DNA of 64,000 bases from RUG14300 sp964561145. GTDB lineage: Bacteria > Bacillota > Clostridia > Christensenellales > CAG-1252. Below, in pieces: positions 1 through 7,479 of the stretch (within the stretch, counting starts at the first letter, position 1; every line of letters begins with the position of its first letter). The stretch is from NCBI GenBank assembly GCA_964561145.1, contig CAZLNZ010000003.1, positions 1 through 64,000 on the forward strand. The letters are read 5' to 3'. Below the pieces are notes generated by a model that saw only the letters and a list, made by a program, of their open reading frames with translations, was not told the DNA's origin and did no database searches. Position numbers and translations under genes: made by a program.

Positions 1-57
1 CCATTTCATTATGTTTTAATGATTGGCTATGATGATGAAGAAAAGAATATATTCTAA
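1..57 (+). CDS. C-terminal tail of a truncated gene (C39-peptidase-like?)
   Basis: Frame 1 is open from the window edge to a TAA at 55-57 and ends with residues HYVLMIGYDDEEKNIF. The HYV...GYDDE pattern resembles the stretch around the catalytic His in C39-type or BtrH_N-like papain-fold proteins, where it is normally followed by further strands. Here the frame closes almost at once, about 30 bp before a phased repeat array, so the gene may have been cut at its 3' end. Only 18 residues are visible; the family assignment is a guess. Confidence 0.35.
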   Translation, partial: PFHYVLMIGYDDEEKNIF

Positions 58-87
58 TGTTGAGATGAAGTGAAGTCCATTTATAGG

Positions 88-187
88 TGTACGCACTTTT
101 TGGTTGCTGTATGCAAAATTTTAGAACTGTACTCATTTTTTATGAGTTGTACGCACTAATTCAAGGGTGTATGCAAATTGTATCAAA
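88..187 (+). repeat. Five tandem 20-bp units, TGTAYGCA-type
   Basis: TGT triplets start exactly at 88, 108, 128, 148 and 168. The unit heads are TGTACGCA, TGTATGCA, TGTACTCA, TGTACGCA and TGTATGCA, each followed by an AT-rich spacer. The exact 20-bp phasing (about two helical turns) points to a cooperative protein-binding array. Multiple ~20-bp repeats beginning TGT are known at the ends of IS21/Tn7-like elements, and ~20-bp iterons occur at plasmid origins. No transposase or Rep gene follows here, so the function is open. Confidence 0.65.
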
Positions 188-203
188 ATAGGTATGGCAC
201 ACA

Positions 204-242
204 GAAAAGACGACATGCTTTGGATTGTCGTCTTTTCAATTA
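204..242 (+). terminator. Rho-independent terminator
   Basis: Perfect 11-bp stem GAAAAGACGAC (204-214) / GTCGTCTTTTC (228-238) with a 13-nt loop. The right arm ends in a short T run. It lies just after the 20-bp repeat array and could end transcription from upstream. Its A-rich left arm means it could also work on the other strand. Confidence 0.7.
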
Positions 243-398
243 TATCTGCTGTCTGAGTAACAAGTCCACTAACGTGGATGAAATCGCAATGCAATGAAAT
301 CTTGCTTCGCAAGGTTACGGATAAGTGAAGTTATTTTTATCTTTAGTTGAACGCTGAAGATATCATCAAAACTTATTTCAATGAAGGGATATGCGACA
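243..398. other. Gene-free stretch with small hairpins
   Basis: No credible reading frame. Two small hairpins are visible: TCCAC (265-269) with GTGGA (274-278), and CTTGC (301-305) with GCAAG (309-313). The segment looks like a degenerate hairpin repeat of the kind scattered in Clostridia intergenic DNA. No function can be assigned. Confidence 0.4.
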
Positions 399-427
399 TT
401 GACAAAGCCGATAGTTTGTGATAAAAT
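399..427 (+). promoter_or_regulatory. Sigma-A-type promoter
   Basis: -35 TTGACA at 399-404, 17-bp spacer, -10 TAAAAT at 422-427. It sits 39 bp upstream of the ATG at 467, which also has AAAGGAG at 455-461. Confidence 0.7.
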
Positions 428-466
428 GAAATTGTTGATGTAATAATCATAAGTAAAGGAGTTATC

Positions 467-1195
467 ATGGGATTGTTTTCAAGACGTGAACCGTGGTCTT
501 ATAAGTGCAGATATTGCAAAGGACCATTGCAACATAAACCCGGAAGTGAATTTTGCTACTGTCCTAAATGTGATTGTGAAGAACTAAAAAGCCATATCAT
601 AGAGTATTGGAAATATCGATGCGAGGAAGAAAAAAAAGAGGAGGAGAAAAGACTCTATGACAATCGCTACTCTTATTATACGGGCTACGCAGAACTTTTA
701 GAGGAGGCAAAACAAAAAGGAGACGCACGACCTGTATTTTTAAACAAGAACGACACTTCTCTAAATCCTTATCAGTATTCAGCGAAATGCTTTGATAGTT
801 TATCCGGAGGATGTTATAATTATGTTTGCCAATCATTCAGTTATTCTGACTATAGAAATACAAGTTATCAAGTTATTGGAAGATTTGTATATGATTTGAA
901 TAAAGAACGTTCTTCAAGATTTCATATGCATTTCCAATGTAAAGGAATATTTACCATATACGCTGATGCCAAATACGGCAATAAAAGTTATCTTCAAGCA
1001 CTAGATAACCACGTCAAAAATTCGCTAACAAATTTGTTTTGGAATAATTCTAAAAAAACTTTGAATGAACAACTCCAAGACAGGCTATCAATGTGGCAGA
1101 GGTGTTATTATGGCTTTGATGACTTCGATTATAGCAACATCACTTGTGATTTGTCACTTGAAGTAACATACAAATATCACAATTATCACGAATGA
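467..1195 (+). CDS. Hypothetical protein with N-terminal zinc-ribbon-like motif
   Basis: 242 aa. The N-terminus carries two CxxC knuckles (CRYC near residue 14 and CPKC near residue 32), followed by a further Cys in CDCEEL, so a small zinc ribbon at about residues 12-40 is likely. Next comes a highly charged Lys/Glu stretch (about 50-65) that reads as a helix. The rest is rich in Tyr, Asn, Phe and Cys and I do not recognise it. No signal peptide or membrane segment. It is a single transcription unit with its own promoter and a terminator just downstream. Function unknown; the ribbon suggests nucleic-acid or protein binding (inference). Confidence 0.75.
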   Translation: MGLFSRREPWSYKCRYCKGPLQHKPGSEFCYCPKCDCEELKSHIIEYWKYRCEEEKKEEEKRLYDNRYSYYTGYAELLEEAKQKGDARPVFLNKNDTSLNPYQYSAKCFDSLSGGCYNYVCQSFSYSDYRNTSYQVIGRFVYDLNKERSSRFHMHFQCKGIFTIYADAKYGNKSYLQALDNHVKNSLTNLFWNNSKKTLNEQLQDRLSMWQRCYYGFDDFDYSNITCDLSLEVTYKYHNYHE

Positions 1196-1208
1196 TAATT
1201 GGTCTATA

Positions 1209-1243
1209 AAAATGCCTCAGTGTAAATACCGTAGGCGTTTTTT
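1209..1243 (+). terminator. Rho-independent terminator
   Basis: AAATGCCT (1210-1217) pairs with AGGCGTTT (1233-1240, one G-U), followed by TTTT. It lies 14 bp after the stop of the zinc-ribbon-like gene. Confidence 0.65.
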
Positions 1244-1307
1244 GTACAGAATTTTTGGGATAAAATCATTCATAATTAAGTATGTAGCGTTAGCTATGGA
1301 AAGTATG

Positions 1308-1335
1308 TTGAAAAAGCAACATTTTGTGATATAAT
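1308..1335 (+). promoter_or_regulatory. Sigma-A-type promoter for the Nudix gene
   Basis: -35 TTGAAA (1308-1313), 16-bp spacer, -10 TATAAT (1330-1335), 33 bp before the ATG at 1369. Confidence 0.65.
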
Positions 1336-1368
1336 ATAGGTGATTTCATAATACTGAGGTGAAAAGAA

Positions 1369-1875
1369 ATGGAACTTTGGGATGGCTACTATGTAGATGG
1401 CTCGTTGGCTAACTGTGATTTGGTAAGAGGTGAAGTTATTCCCCAAGGTTTATATCATCTTGTAAGTGAAGTATTGGTTAGGCATATTGACGGAGATTAT
1501 CTGCTTATGAGAAGATCACCTAATAAAGAAACGTATGCCGGTTTTTATGAAGCCACGGCAGGTGGTTCGGCACTAAAGGGCGAGAATAGTCTTGCATGTG
1601 CAAAAAGAGAATTGTTTGAAGAAACGGGAATCATTGCATATAATCTTATCGAAATAGGGCGATATGTATCCAACAATACCATATATTACAGTTATTTATG
1701 TGTAACCGATTGTGATAAATCGAGCATAATACTTCAAAATGGCGAAACAGATTTGTATAAATGGGTTTCCGAAAAAGAATTTATTGATTTTATTAATTCA
1801 AACGAAGTAATCGACACTCAAAAGCTTCGGTATAATGATTTTTTGATTAAAAAAGGATATTGGATTGATGATTGA
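1369..1875 (+). CDS. Nudix hydrolase
   Basis: 168 aa, one Nudix domain. The box GX5EX7REUXEEXGU is complete: the G of GSALKGE, then seven residues to RELFEETGI at about residues 83-91. The Glu residues bind the metal for hydrolysis of a nucleoside diphosphate linked to another moiety. The N-terminal WDGYYVDG and HLVSEVLVRHIDGDYLLMRR layout is like the IPP isomerase/ADP-ribose branch of small Clostridia Nudix enzymes, but the substrate cannot be read from sequence. The next gene overlaps it by 8 bp, so the two are probably co-translated. Confidence 0.88.
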   Translation: MELWDGYYVDGSLANCDLVRGEVIPQGLYHLVSEVLVRHIDGDYLLMRRSPNKETYAGFYEATAGGSALKGENSLACAKRELFEETGIIAYNLIEIGRYVSNNTIYYSYLCVTDCDKSSIILQNGETDLYKWVSEKEFIDFINSNEVIDTQKLRYNDFLIKKGYWIDD

Positions 1876-2338
1876 ATTGGTAAAAATACAAACAAGCGAT
1901 AGAGAACTTTTTTGGAATGTTCACCAAAAATATCTCTATGAAATGACTAATTATTATGACGATCAAATGGATGAAAAAGGAAATTATCATTATGGGTATT
2001 TTGATGCGTACTTCACAGAGCCAAGGAGAATGGCATATTTTATTTATGTCGACAAAGAATTAGCAGGTTTTGCGATGATTAATCCATATTCTTATCTAGA
2101 TGAGAAGCCGGACTATGTTTTGGCAGAGTTTACGATTTTCCCGATTTTTAGGAGGCAACATATCGCAACAGAGGTAGTAGATATCATCTTTAAACAGTTT
2201 TTAGGTTCTTGGGAAATCAAATATAACGAGAACAACCTACCCGCTAAAAAGTTATGGAACAAGGTGTGTGCGAAGTATAATCCGAGAAAGATAGCTGTTG
2301 ACCAATGTGAAACGGTTTTATCATTCTCGACAAAATAG
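1868..2338 (+). CDS. GNAT-family N-acetyltransferase
   Basis: 156 aa from the ATG at 1868. A TTG three bases upstream is in frame, but the ATG fits the usual overlap with the Nudix stop at 1873-1875. The fold is GNAT-like: the central strand YVLAEFTIFPIFRRQHIATE carries the acetyl-CoA pyrophosphate loop (R-R-Q-H-I-A in place of Q-x-x-G-x-G/A). It is followed by a helix and the late-strand ENNLPAKKLWNKV motif (N-xx-A-xx-L/W) typical of these enzymes. The acceptor is unknown. Coupling with a Nudix hydrolase is frequent in Clostridia and need not mean a shared substrate. Confidence 0.8.
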   Translation: MIELVKIQTSDRELFWNVHQKYLYEMTNYYDDQMDEKGNYHYGYFDAYFTEPRRMAYFIYVDKELAGFAMINPYSYLDEKPDYVLAEFTIFPIFRRQHIATEVVDIIFKQFLGSWEIKYNENNLPAKKLWNKVCAKYNPRKIAVDQCETVLSFSTK

Positions 2339-2408
2339 GGATGTATAGTTTCTATGCTTTGTTATAATATTGACATTAACAAAGCAAGTGTTAAGGAGAT
2401 GTTTGTCT

Positions 2409-3305
2409 ATGCACGATATTTGGAATCCATGGCATGGCTGCAAAAAATGCTCTGAGGGCTGTAAGAACTGTTATATGTACTACCTTGATAGGATACATAA
2501 TAATGGTGTTAGCTCCTTGGTGACAAAAACAAGTTCCTTTAATTATCCGTTATCTAAGTTTCGTGACGGTCGTTATAAGGTACAAAGCGGAGAACAGCTT
2601 CGAGTATGTATGTCCTCTGATTTTTTTGTTAAAGAAGCTGATTGTTGGCGAGGAGAGGCATGGAATATCGTCAGGCAGCGTCCCGATGTCAAGTTTTTTC
2701 TTTTAACAAAGCGTCCCGAGCGTGTAAGAGAGCAGCTGCCTATGGATTGGGGTGACGGTTGGAATAATGTTTTCTTTAATGTAACCTGCGAAAATCAAAA
2801 AAGAGCAGATGAGCGTATTCCCTATCTATTAGAGTTACCTTTTAAACATAAGGGCATAATGGTTGCACCTTTTATAGGTGAGGTGAACATTGAACAATAC
2901 CTTCAGTTCGGGCAAATCGAGCAGGTTATTTGTGGTGGAGAAAACTATGACGGTGCAAGACCATGTAATTTTGATTGGGTGAGAAAGCTTAATACGCAGT
3001 GTGTAAAGTACAATGTAACACTATGCTTTATTGAAACGGGAACGGTTTTCATTAAGGATGGCAAAAGATATACTATACCTAACAAGCGAGTGCAAGCAGA
3101 AATGGCGGCGAAATCGGGGATGAATTATATCGGTAAACCTATGGTTTGGTCATTATGCGACACGATGGGAATATCTATTCCGCAAAATGAACTCTATACG
3201 CCTAAGTATTGTGAGAAGTGCGATAATTGCGGTTCTAAACCAATTTGTAACGGCTGTACCGATTGCGGAAACTGTAAGATACCAAGTGGCGATTATTCCG
3301 ATTGA
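2409..3305 (+). CDS. DUF5131 (phage Gp37/Gp68-like) protein
   Basis: 298 aa from the ATG at 2409, preceded by AAGGAG at 2393-2398; an upstream in-frame alternative start at 2370 lacks a good ribosome site. The N-terminal WNPWHGCKKCSEGCKNCYMY is the DUF5131 hallmark, a Cys cluster resembling a radical-SAM or three-Cys metal site. It is followed by a TIM-barrel-like body (RVCMSSDFFV, VKFFLLTKRPERV, VICGGENYDGARPCNFDWV) typical of the family. The C-terminal 40 residues add a second Cys cluster (CEKCDNCG, CNGCTDCGNC), probably another iron-sulfur or zinc site. The family occurs in phages and mobile elements, often beside TcmP; no TcmP partner is seen here. Biochemical role unknown. Confidence 0.85.
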   Translation: MHDIWNPWHGCKKCSEGCKNCYMYYLDRIHNNGVSSLVTKTSSFNYPLSKFRDGRYKVQSGEQLRVCMSSDFFVKEADCWRGEAWNIVRQRPDVKFFLLTKRPERVREQLPMDWGDGWNNVFFNVTCENQKRADERIPYLLELPFKHKGIMVAPFIGEVNIEQYLQFGQIEQVICGGENYDGARPCNFDWVRKLNTQCVKYNVTLCFIETGTVFIKDGKRYTIPNKRVQAEMAAKSGMNYIGKPMVWSLCDTMGISIPQNELYTPKYCEKCDNCGSKPICNGCTDCGNCKIPSGDYSD

Positions 3306-3370
3306 AGAATGATTCGCATAGGTATTAGAGTTATTCGTTATAGTTTATTATAAGTTATACGGAGATTGTT

Positions 3371-3757
3371 ATGTGTAAGAAAAAGATAGTTGAAAACATT
3401 GTTATAGAGGAGCGTGACAGCGACAAGTGGAATCTCCTGTGGGATTACTATGCAAACGGTACTCTTGCCGAGGAGGTCGAGATTTTATGTGACTATTATT
3501 CGGGTATAAACGGGGAAGGACATAATTGTTATTTTGATAATTGTTCGTCTCGGTTAGAGAAGATTATTTTTTCTTTAAAAAGTCTACTTCCCGAAGATTA
3601 TTATGGTATACTATATAAAGCGTATAAGGCATATTGCAGAAATGTATTTGTAACAAGATACTGTGATAAAGCAGATAAGTGCTTTTATCAAAACGAACAA
3701 ATATTTGTCGATTTACTGCTGCGATATGCAAGAGAACTTACGGAAATAATCGAATAA
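3371..3757 (+). CDS. Hypothetical protein, helical (DMP19-like?)
   Basis: 128 aa, ATG at 3371 with GGAGA just upstream. Mostly helical and acidic, with YDDYY-like and Cys-containing segments and no membrane span. The pattern WNLLWDYYANGTL ... EVEILCDYYSGINGEGHNCYFDN is reminiscent of DMP19/DUF4375-type small proteins, but the match is weak. It sits between DUF5131 and rubrerythrin, 11 bp before the rubrerythrin start, so it may share a transcript with it. Confidence 0.6.
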   Translation: MCKKKIVENIVIEERDSDKWNLLWDYYANGTLAEEVEILCDYYSGINGEGHNCYFDNCSSRLEKIIFSLKSLLPEDYYGILYKAYKAYCRNVFVTRYCDKADKCFYQNEQIFVDLLLRYARELTEIIE

Positions 3758-3768
3758 AGGAGTATATT

Positions 3769-4308
3769 ATGGCAAACAAATATGCAGGAACACAAACAGA
3801 AAAGAACCTATTAGAAGCTTTTGCGGGAGAATCACAAGCTAGAAACAAGTATACTTATTTTGCTTCAAAAGCAAAGAAAGAGGGCTTCGAGCAAATAGCT
3901 GCTATCTTTACTAAGACCGCTGATAATGAAAAAGAACATGCCAAAATGTGGTTTAAAGAGTTGAACGGAATCGGAAGTACTGCCGAAAACTTGGCGGCTG
4001 CAGCTGATGGAGAAAACTACGAATGGACGGATATGTATGAGAGCTTTGCTAAAACCGCGGAAGAGGAGGGCTTTATTGAATTAGCTAATAAGTTTAGAAT
4101 GGTGGCTTTAATCGAGAAAGCCCATGAAGAACGTTATCGTAAACTTCTTTCAAACGTTGAAGCACAAGAGGTGTTTAAAAAGAGCTCTGTTAAGGTATGG
4201 GAATGTCGTAACTGTGGACATATAGTAGTAGGGGAGAATGCACCGGATATTTGTCCTGTATGTGCCCATCCTCAAGCATATTTTGAAATCAGAGAAGAAA
4301 ACTATTGA
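3769..4308 (+). CDS. rbr: Rubrerythrin
   Basis: 179 aa from the ATG at 3769 (AAAGGAG 8 bp upstream); a longer frame from 3679 is rejected because it overlaps the previous gene. Residues 1-140 form the ferritin-like four-helix diiron domain, with metal-ligand Glu/His in the helix segments LLEAFAGESQARNKY, TADNEKEHAKMW and ALIEKAHEERY. The C-terminal 35 residues are a rubredoxin domain with two CxxC motifs (CRNC and CPVC) for one iron. Known role: NADH-dependent reduction of hydrogen peroxide in the anaerobe cytoplasm. A strong bidirectional terminator follows. Confidence 0.95.
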   Translation: MANKYAGTQTEKNLLEAFAGESQARNKYTYFASKAKKEGFEQIAAIFTKTADNEKEHAKMWFKELNGIGSTAENLAAAADGENYEWTDMYESFAKTAEEEGFIELANKFRMVALIEKAHEERYRKLLSNVEAQEVFKKSSVKVWECRNCGHIVVGENAPDICPVCAHPQAYFEIREENY

Positions 4309-4330
4309 TTAATAATCAAAATGACTTAAT

Positions 4331-4373
4331 AAAAAAGCACGCAGGACAAGAACTTTGCAAAGCGTGCTTTTTT
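4331..4373. terminator. Bidirectional terminator between convergent genes
   Basis: AAAAAAGCACGC (4331-4342) pairs perfectly with GCGTGCTTTTTT (4362-4373). A on one side and T on the other let it stop both rubrerythrin (+) and the acetyltransferase gene (-). Confidence 0.85.
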
Positions 4374-4377
4374 ATTT

Positions 4378-5040
4378 TTATCCCTTTTTCCTTTCAGTGG
4401 AGGGAATTTCATTTTTTAAATAGGTTTCCCATACATGCATTCTATCTAGTTCGTCTATTTCTCGTATTATCTTTGCGGGCACTCCGCCTACTATAACATT
4501 TTGCGGTACATCTTTGGTTACCACAGCACCTGCGGCAACAATACTGTTTTCTCCGATTGTGACACCACCGGTGATTGTGGCTCCGGAACAAATCCAGCAA
4601 TTGTCTTTGATTGTTATAGGTCTGGAAAACTCCAAATCGTGATATCCGTCAGGGTAGTTTTGGCAAATTCTTTCGTCTGCAAGTAAAGGATGTTCCGGAG
4701 TGACGAGGTTTACGTTTGCACCTATCCAAACATTGTTACCGAGGGTTATGGGGGAAATATCTAGAAAGGTACAATTATAATTGAAAAAACAGCCGTTTCC
4801 TACAATGATATTTACTCCGTATTCGCAATAGAGCGGTGCAAATACTCCCAATTGTTTTCCTTTGCTTGATGGAATAAGACGCTCTAGGGCTTTTCTCTTT
4901 GCTCTTACCCTCCATAGAGCGATTTTATTATAGCGTTGACATCTTATTAATCCTTTAGCGTGTTGTTTGAAGATATCTTTGCTTGATGAGTTGTATAGTT
5001 TACCGCTAATCATGCGGTCCCAATCGTTAATATGTTCCAT
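4378..5040 (-). CDS. Sugar O-acetyltransferase (maltose/galactoside type)
   Basis: 220 aa. An N-terminal helical Mac domain (about 1-60; MISGKLYNSSSKD...) is followed by a left-handed beta-helix made of hexapeptide repeats (IIVGNGCFFNYNC, ITLGNNVWIGANVNL, ITIKDNCWICSGATI, VTIGENSIVAAGAVV). Catalytic His candidate in VTPEHPLL. The C-terminal NVIVGGVPAKIIREID is typical. Family role: acetyl-CoA-dependent 6-O-acetylation of a sugar; the substrate is not predictable. About 30 residues longer at the C-terminus than a typical Maa. Transcribed alone, ending at the shared terminator. Confidence 0.88.
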   Translation of the reverse strand: MEHINDWDRMISGKLYNSSSKDIFKQHAKGLIRCQRYNKIALWRVRAKRKALERLIPSSKGKQLGVFAPLYCEYGVNIIVGNGCFFNYNCTFLDISPITLGNNVWIGANVNLVTPEHPLLADERICQNYPDGYHDLEFSRPITIKDNCWICSGATITGGVTIGENSIVAAGAVVTKDVPQNVIVGGVPAKIIREIDELDRMHVWETYLKNEIPSTERKKG

Positions 5041-5159
5041 ATGAACCCTCCTGTATCTGTATTATACTGTATATCTCGGTATAAAGTCAACACCGCTTTT
5101 GACAATATGTGCTATGACGTTGTATAATAATAAAAGCTAGTTAATGAGCGGAGGACAAT

Positions 5160-5567
5160 ATGAGATTAACAAACGGACAGCAGTTTTTTGAAATTACCAT
5201 AGATAATGTACTTGGAGAATATCTTTCAGGTATCGGGTTTGGTTTTAGAATAACCGCAGATGCTGCTTTTATCGCAGTTGATTATCATACCTATTCTTAT
5301 TCCACATATTTCAGACAGTTTTTAAAGGAATTGGAAAAGAGTTATGAAAACCTTTGCGGTACTGTCATTGCCGATAGTTTTAGCTACGAAAAGGATATTA
5401 TAATAAAGATAGAGTTCTTAAAACTCGGGGCTGTAAATGTGACTCTTTTTGTTAAGAGTAATGATTGTTTCGGTAATGAAGCAAGAGTTTCTTTTATCAC
5501 CGATCAGACTTTTGTGGGCGATTTTATACGCCAAGGTAAGCGTGAGCTTGAGGAACTCGGTTTTTAA
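5160..5567 (+). CDS. Hypothetical beta-rich protein (WapI-immunity-like?)
   Basis: 135 aa, ATG at 5160 with GGAGGA 6 bp upstream. Predicted as alternating strands with a central helix (YFRQFLKELEKSYENL). The layout FFEITIDNVLGEY ... FLKELEKSYENLCG ... FGNEARVSFITDQTFVGDFIRQ is like small WapI-type immunity or DUF6228 proteins, which have this N-strand/helix/strand order. No toxin gene is adjacent, so this is only a suggestion. No signal peptide. Confidence 0.6.
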   Translation: MRLTNGQQFFEITIDNVLGEYLSGIGFGFRITADAAFIAVDYHTYSYSTYFRQFLKELEKSYENLCGTVIADSFSYEKDIIIKIEFLKLGAVNVTLFVKSNDCFGNEARVSFITDQTFVGDFIRQGKRELEELGF

Positions 5568-5623
5568 GGTTGTTTGTGAGAGTTTTAAGGATATTATAAT
5601 AAAAGTATTGTATAATTGTTAAC

Positions 5624-6802
5624 ATGGAAAAGATTTTTTTGGATAAGAATACTAAAAAGCCGGATTATAAAAGCGTATTACCATATGCCTTTATTCTCCT
5701 TTTTTCGATAATTCTTTTGATTGTTTTGATACTACTTAGGAATAGTGTCGAAATATCGGAGAAAATGACAAAAACCGTGACTAATGCTATAAACGGATGG
5801 AGTGCAAATCTGTCTGATAATGTGAATTATTCCGTATTTGAGGCTTTTGTTATTACTGCTGTGATATTGGCTATCGTCTGGGTTATTCTTATTATTGTTC
5901 ATTTATGTACCTACAGAAAACAATTTGCTGTAAAATCACCGTGTGTTTTATTGACCGTAGTTTTTTTATTCGGCTCTTACTATATGCTGACTGCAGGTTT
6001 TGCCTATAATAGGGAAAAAATGGATTTATTCGAGGATAGCACCATCGGATATTATGAATTTTACGGTATCGTCAAATACTTTTATGCCGATTATGATTAT
6101 CTTGCTAACAAGTTCGAACGAAACGAAAACGGGGAGGTTATTTGTCCTTATTCCTTCGAGGAACTTAGTGAGCTTATAAGAGAGGAGTGTGAGCGTCTCC
6201 CTGATTACTTTAATGACGTGCCCTTTGCATCGAAACCAATGACGGCTTTCTCTCAAATGATGTCCGATTTTAGAATTACCGGAGTAACTTTTACGCCTAC
6301 CGGGGACTGCGGTTTGAATATCCTACAGCCTCAAACTTCTTTAACTTCAACGATGGCACACGAAGTAATGCATTCTCTGGGAGTTATGAGGGAAAACGAT
6401 GCAAATGCCGCCGCATTGTATTTACTTATTTCCAGTGATAACGAGTATTTACGCTATGCAGGCTATTACGATTATTATGGTTATCTTATGCAAGCGTTGG
6501 CAATCAATTATGACGAAGAGGAGTATAATGCAGTTTTAGACCCGATTATTACCAGAACGGAAAGAAGGTTTGAAAATGAGTATTGGAGCTCGCAAAAATC
6601 CTTTACCGATAAAATAGGGGATTTTTTCAATTCACTTTACTTAAAACTGTCTGGAGTAAAGAATGGAAGTAATAGCTACTTTGAACCATCGACTCCGGGA
6701 GATGGGGGCTATGTAGCAGGAGACAGAGAGTTCCTAGAGGTGAAATATAACAGTTTTCAGTTATGTTTTATTCAGGTTTACAACGAGCGGACATTGCAAT
6801 AG
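5624..6802 (+). CDS. DUF3810 membrane protein, putative zinc metalloprotease
   Basis: 392 aa. Three N-terminal membrane helices (about 18-38, 70-95, 106-127) are followed by a soluble domain. The motif TMAHEVMHSLGVMRENDAN near residue 242 contains HEVMH (HExxH) with a downstream Glu (RENDAN), the arrangement of DUF3810 proteins, which are considered integral-membrane gluzincin-like peptidases. LTSTMAHEVMHSLG and YLISSDNEYLRYAGY are characteristic. Substrate unknown. It stands alone between the 5160 gene and ppa; the C-terminal 50 residues are low in complexity (GDGGYVAGDREF). Confidence 0.87.
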   Translation: MEKIFLDKNTKKPDYKSVLPYAFILLFSIILLIVLILLRNSVEISEKMTKTVTNAINGWSANLSDNVNYSVFEAFVITAVILAIVWVILIIVHLCTYRKQFAVKSPCVLLTVVFLFGSYYMLTAGFAYNREKMDLFEDSTIGYYEFYGIVKYFYADYDYLANKFERNENGEVICPYSFEELSELIREECERLPDYFNDVPFASKPMTAFSQMMSDFRITGVTFTPTGDCGLNILQPQTSLTSTMAHEVMHSLGVMRENDANAAALYLLISSDNEYLRYAGYYDYYGYLMQALAINYDEEEYNAVLDPIITRTERRFENEYWSSQKSFTDKIGDFFNSLYLKLSGVKNGSNSYFEPSTPGDGGYVAGDREFLEVKYNSFQLCFIQVYNERTLQ

Positions 6803-6951
6803 TTGTTTTTTTGAGATTTTCCTCCTTTGTCGAGGCGTGTCTTGCAAATATTTATAAATTTACATTAATTTTTTATATATTTACTACCTAAAAAAGTGAA
6901 ATATATAGTATAATTAAAAAAATGCTGTAAATGTGCGGCGAGGAGTGTAGA

Positions 6952-7479
6952 ATGAACATTTGGAAGGACATTAATCCATCGAGAGTTACCCCGGACGATT
7001 TTGTAGCGGTAATCGAAATTTCAAAAGGCATGAAGAATAAGTATGAGCTTGACAAGGAAACAGGCCGCTTGATTTTGGATAGAGTCTTATATACGTCAAC
7101 ACACTATCCCGCAAACTACGGCTTCATTCCCCGTACATATGCGGATGATAATGACCCTCTGGACGTTCTTGTACTTTGTACAGAGAAAATTGAACCGATG
7201 GCACTTGTTCGTTGTTATCCCATAGGGGTTCTGGCAATGACAGACGAGGGCGATTTTGACTATAAGATCATAGCCATTCCTTTCGGTGATCCTACGTGGA
7301 ATAACTATCACGATATTGAAGATATTCCTTCTCATATGATGGAGGAGGTAAAGCACTTCTTTAATGTTTATAAATCTTTGGAACACAAAAAAACCGCTGT
7401 TATAGAAGTTTTAGGAAGACAGCGTGCATTGGAAATCCTTGCGGAATCTATAGACCAATTCCGTGCTACCTTTGGATGA
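6952..7479 (+). CDS. ppa: Inorganic pyrophosphatase (family I)
   Basis: 175 aa from the ATG at 6952, just after GAGGAG; an in-frame ATG at 6931 would bury this ribosome site. Soluble type-I PPase: YPANYGFIPRTY and the signature DDNDPLDVLVL carry the Asp residues that bind Mg2+, with IAIPFGDPTW and the KKTAVIEVLG tail further on. It hydrolyses pyrophosphate in the cytoplasm and drives biosynthetic reactions forward. Its last codon overlaps the holA start by 4 bp (ATGA), so it heads an operon with holA. Confidence 0.95.
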   Translation: MNIWKDINPSRVTPDDFVAVIEISKGMKNKYELDKETGRLILDRVLYTSTHYPANYGFIPRTYADDNDPLDVLVLCTEKIEPMALVRCYPIGVLAMTDEGDFDYKIIAIPFGDPTWNNYHDIEDIPSHMMEEVKHFFNVYKSLEHKKTAVIEVLGRQRALEILAESIDQFRATFG

